NCBI GenBank assembly: GCA_965218625.1
Contig: CBDCLG010000003.1
Span: forward strand, 1 to 64,000
Source: Bin5 sp965218625
Lineage (GTDB): Bacteria > Chloroflexota > Anaerolineae > Caldilineales > Caldilineaceae
Direction: 5' to 3'
DNA: 64,000 bases
The notes under the pieces: model-generated
Told to the model about the DNA's origin: nothing
Database searches by the model: none
The model's input: only the letters and a program-made list of their open reading frames with translations
Program-made: the position numbers and the translations under genes
Shown here: positions 63,232 to 64,000 of the stretch, piece after piece
Layout: each line of letters begins with the position of its first letter
How positions within the stretch are numbered: the stretch's first letter is position 1

Positions 63232-64000
63232 TCACGCCTGTCTCAGCAAACGCACAAGCTCCAGAATGCCCGGCCTCTTGCCGTACATCAGCATGCCAAG
63301 ACGGAATATCTTGGCGCCGAGCCAGATAATCAACGGCGTCGACGCCAGCAGCACGCAAATGCTGACGGCCACGTCGACCCACGGTATATCGCCAAGCGGC
63401 AGGCGCAACATCATCGAGGTCGGCGCGGTGAGCGGAAACCAGGAAAGCGCACGGATCAACATCGAGTCCGGACTGTTCAAGAATACGCCCAGAAACATCA
63501 GTGGGATCGCCGCGAAGAGCGTGACGATGCCGGAAATCTGCTGGCTCTCCTGAAAATTGCTCCCAAGCGTCCCGATCGCCCCGATCAGCACGGCGTAGAC
63601 GGTAAAGCCCAGAATGTAGTAGAGCAAGGCCAGCGCGAAGACCTCGCCGCGCGTGAAGAACGGGAGGACAATCCCGGCCAAAAGGGCGAGGCCGCCGCCC
63701 AGGCCCAACCCCGACCCCAGCCAGACAAACACCTGCGTCAGCCCCAACCCGCCCAGGCCGATGACCTTGCCCGCCAGCAGTTGTTGCGGTGTTACAGAGG
63801 ACAGAACGATCTCGATGACGCGGCTCGATTTCTCCTCGGCGACGCTGCGTATGAGATAACCGGACGAGATGAAGATGGTTATCGTCAACAGGATCGCGAA
63901 TATGAACGGGACCACGTAGCCCAGCACCCTGGCCACAACGCCTCCTGGTTCCTGGTCTGCCTCGCTCGTGAATTCGACCCGCGCGTCGTACGGGTCCAGC
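63232..64000 (-). CDS. ABC-2 type permease (NatB/YhaP-like), N-terminal part outside the window
   Basis: Open frame through base 64000, so the start lies outside. From about 63936 the visible chain has six spans: VVPFIFAILLTITIFISSGYLI, then AEEKSSRVIEIVLSSVTPQQLLAGKVIGLGGLGL (the cytosolic EKxxRxxExxLSSxxPxxLLxGKxxG motif of ABC-2 type permeases such as NatB), then further hydrophobic blocks ending GKRPGILELVRLLRQA. This family exports Na+, drugs or similar with a separate ATPase. The 21 codons before the GTG at 63936 (LDPYDARVEFTSEADQEPGG) are in frame without a stop, so I treat the gene as continuing. Confidence 0.88.
   Translation of the reverse strand, partial: LDPYDARVEFTSEADQEPGGVVARVLGYVVPFIFAILLTITIFISSGYLIRSVAEEKSSRVIEIVLSSVTPQQLLAGKVIGLGGLGLTQVFVWLGSGLGLGGGLALLAGIVLPFFTRGEVFALALLYYILGFTVYAVLIGAIGTLGSNFQESQQISGIVTLFAAIPLMFLGVFLNSPDSMLIRALSWFPLTAPTSMMLRLPLGDIPWVDVAVSICVLLASTPLIIWLGAKIFRLGMLMYGKRPGILELVRLLRQA

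Overview
The window is GC-rich and gene-dense, with many GTG and TTG starts and no rRNA or tRNA gene that I can find. The gene content fits a Chloroflexota bacterium, perhaps one of the sponge- or seawater-associated Caldilineae/SAR202-type lineages. The evidence is a deazaflavin (F420)-type nitroreductase, a phytanoyl-CoA dioxygenase family enzyme next to sulfatases, XdhC/MocA maturation factors, a 65-residue small protein that I recall from Chloroflexota and Cyanobacteria, and a complete Mrp antiporter. This placement is inference from gene content, not a phylogenetic result.

Layout. 1-7.3 kb (mostly minus strand): two closely similar sulfatases, a fossil start of a third, a PhyH-family dioxygenase, heptamer tandem repeats, and a small A/T-rich two-gene insert flanked by an 84-bp direct repeat. 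7.3-15 kb: F420-type nitroreductase, PyrK-like reductase, P1 peptidase coupled to SufE, a methyltransferase, two XdhC-type proteins, TerC and a MocA-like nucleotidyltransferase. 15-24.5 kb: SMC, then a 900-residue protein made of six nearly identical DUF4399 domains fused to a c-type cytochrome domain, then small membrane or acidic proteins. 25-31.7 kb: a complete seven-gene mrpA-G cation/proton antiporter operon, followed by an FGGY sugar kinase.

33-43 kb: an MFS exporter, a cluster of about 225-bp repeats (three in tandem, a fourth beyond one gene) surrounding a secreted HNH nuclease, a CPBP protease, polyphosphate kinase, and a PstI/BsuBI-type restriction-modification pair whose nuclease gene has an in-frame stop. 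43-48.4 kb: a DtxR/MntR-type regulator with a consensus promoter and apparently no leader, followed by a three-gene MacB/HlyD-type ABC system. 48.4-52 kb: a minus-strand operon of ketopantoate reductase-like, CoA-transferase and threonine/serine dehydratase genes.

53-64 kb: SixA, an alditol-oxidase-like flavoprotein, an IS3-type transposase remnant, two CobW/COG0523 metal GTPases with His-rich loops, and a ZnuA-like lipoprotein that lacks an internal segment and has candidate operator dyads upstream. Next come a Cys-rich microprotein overlapping an SDR gene, an unknown protein, a HIT gene and a class V aminotransferase gene that both carry single-base frameshifts, and an ABC-2 permease running off the edge.

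The best candidates for something undescribed are the hexa-DUF4399-cytochrome protein, the repeat-bounded HNH lipoprotein locus, and the small two-gene insert at the phyH leader.
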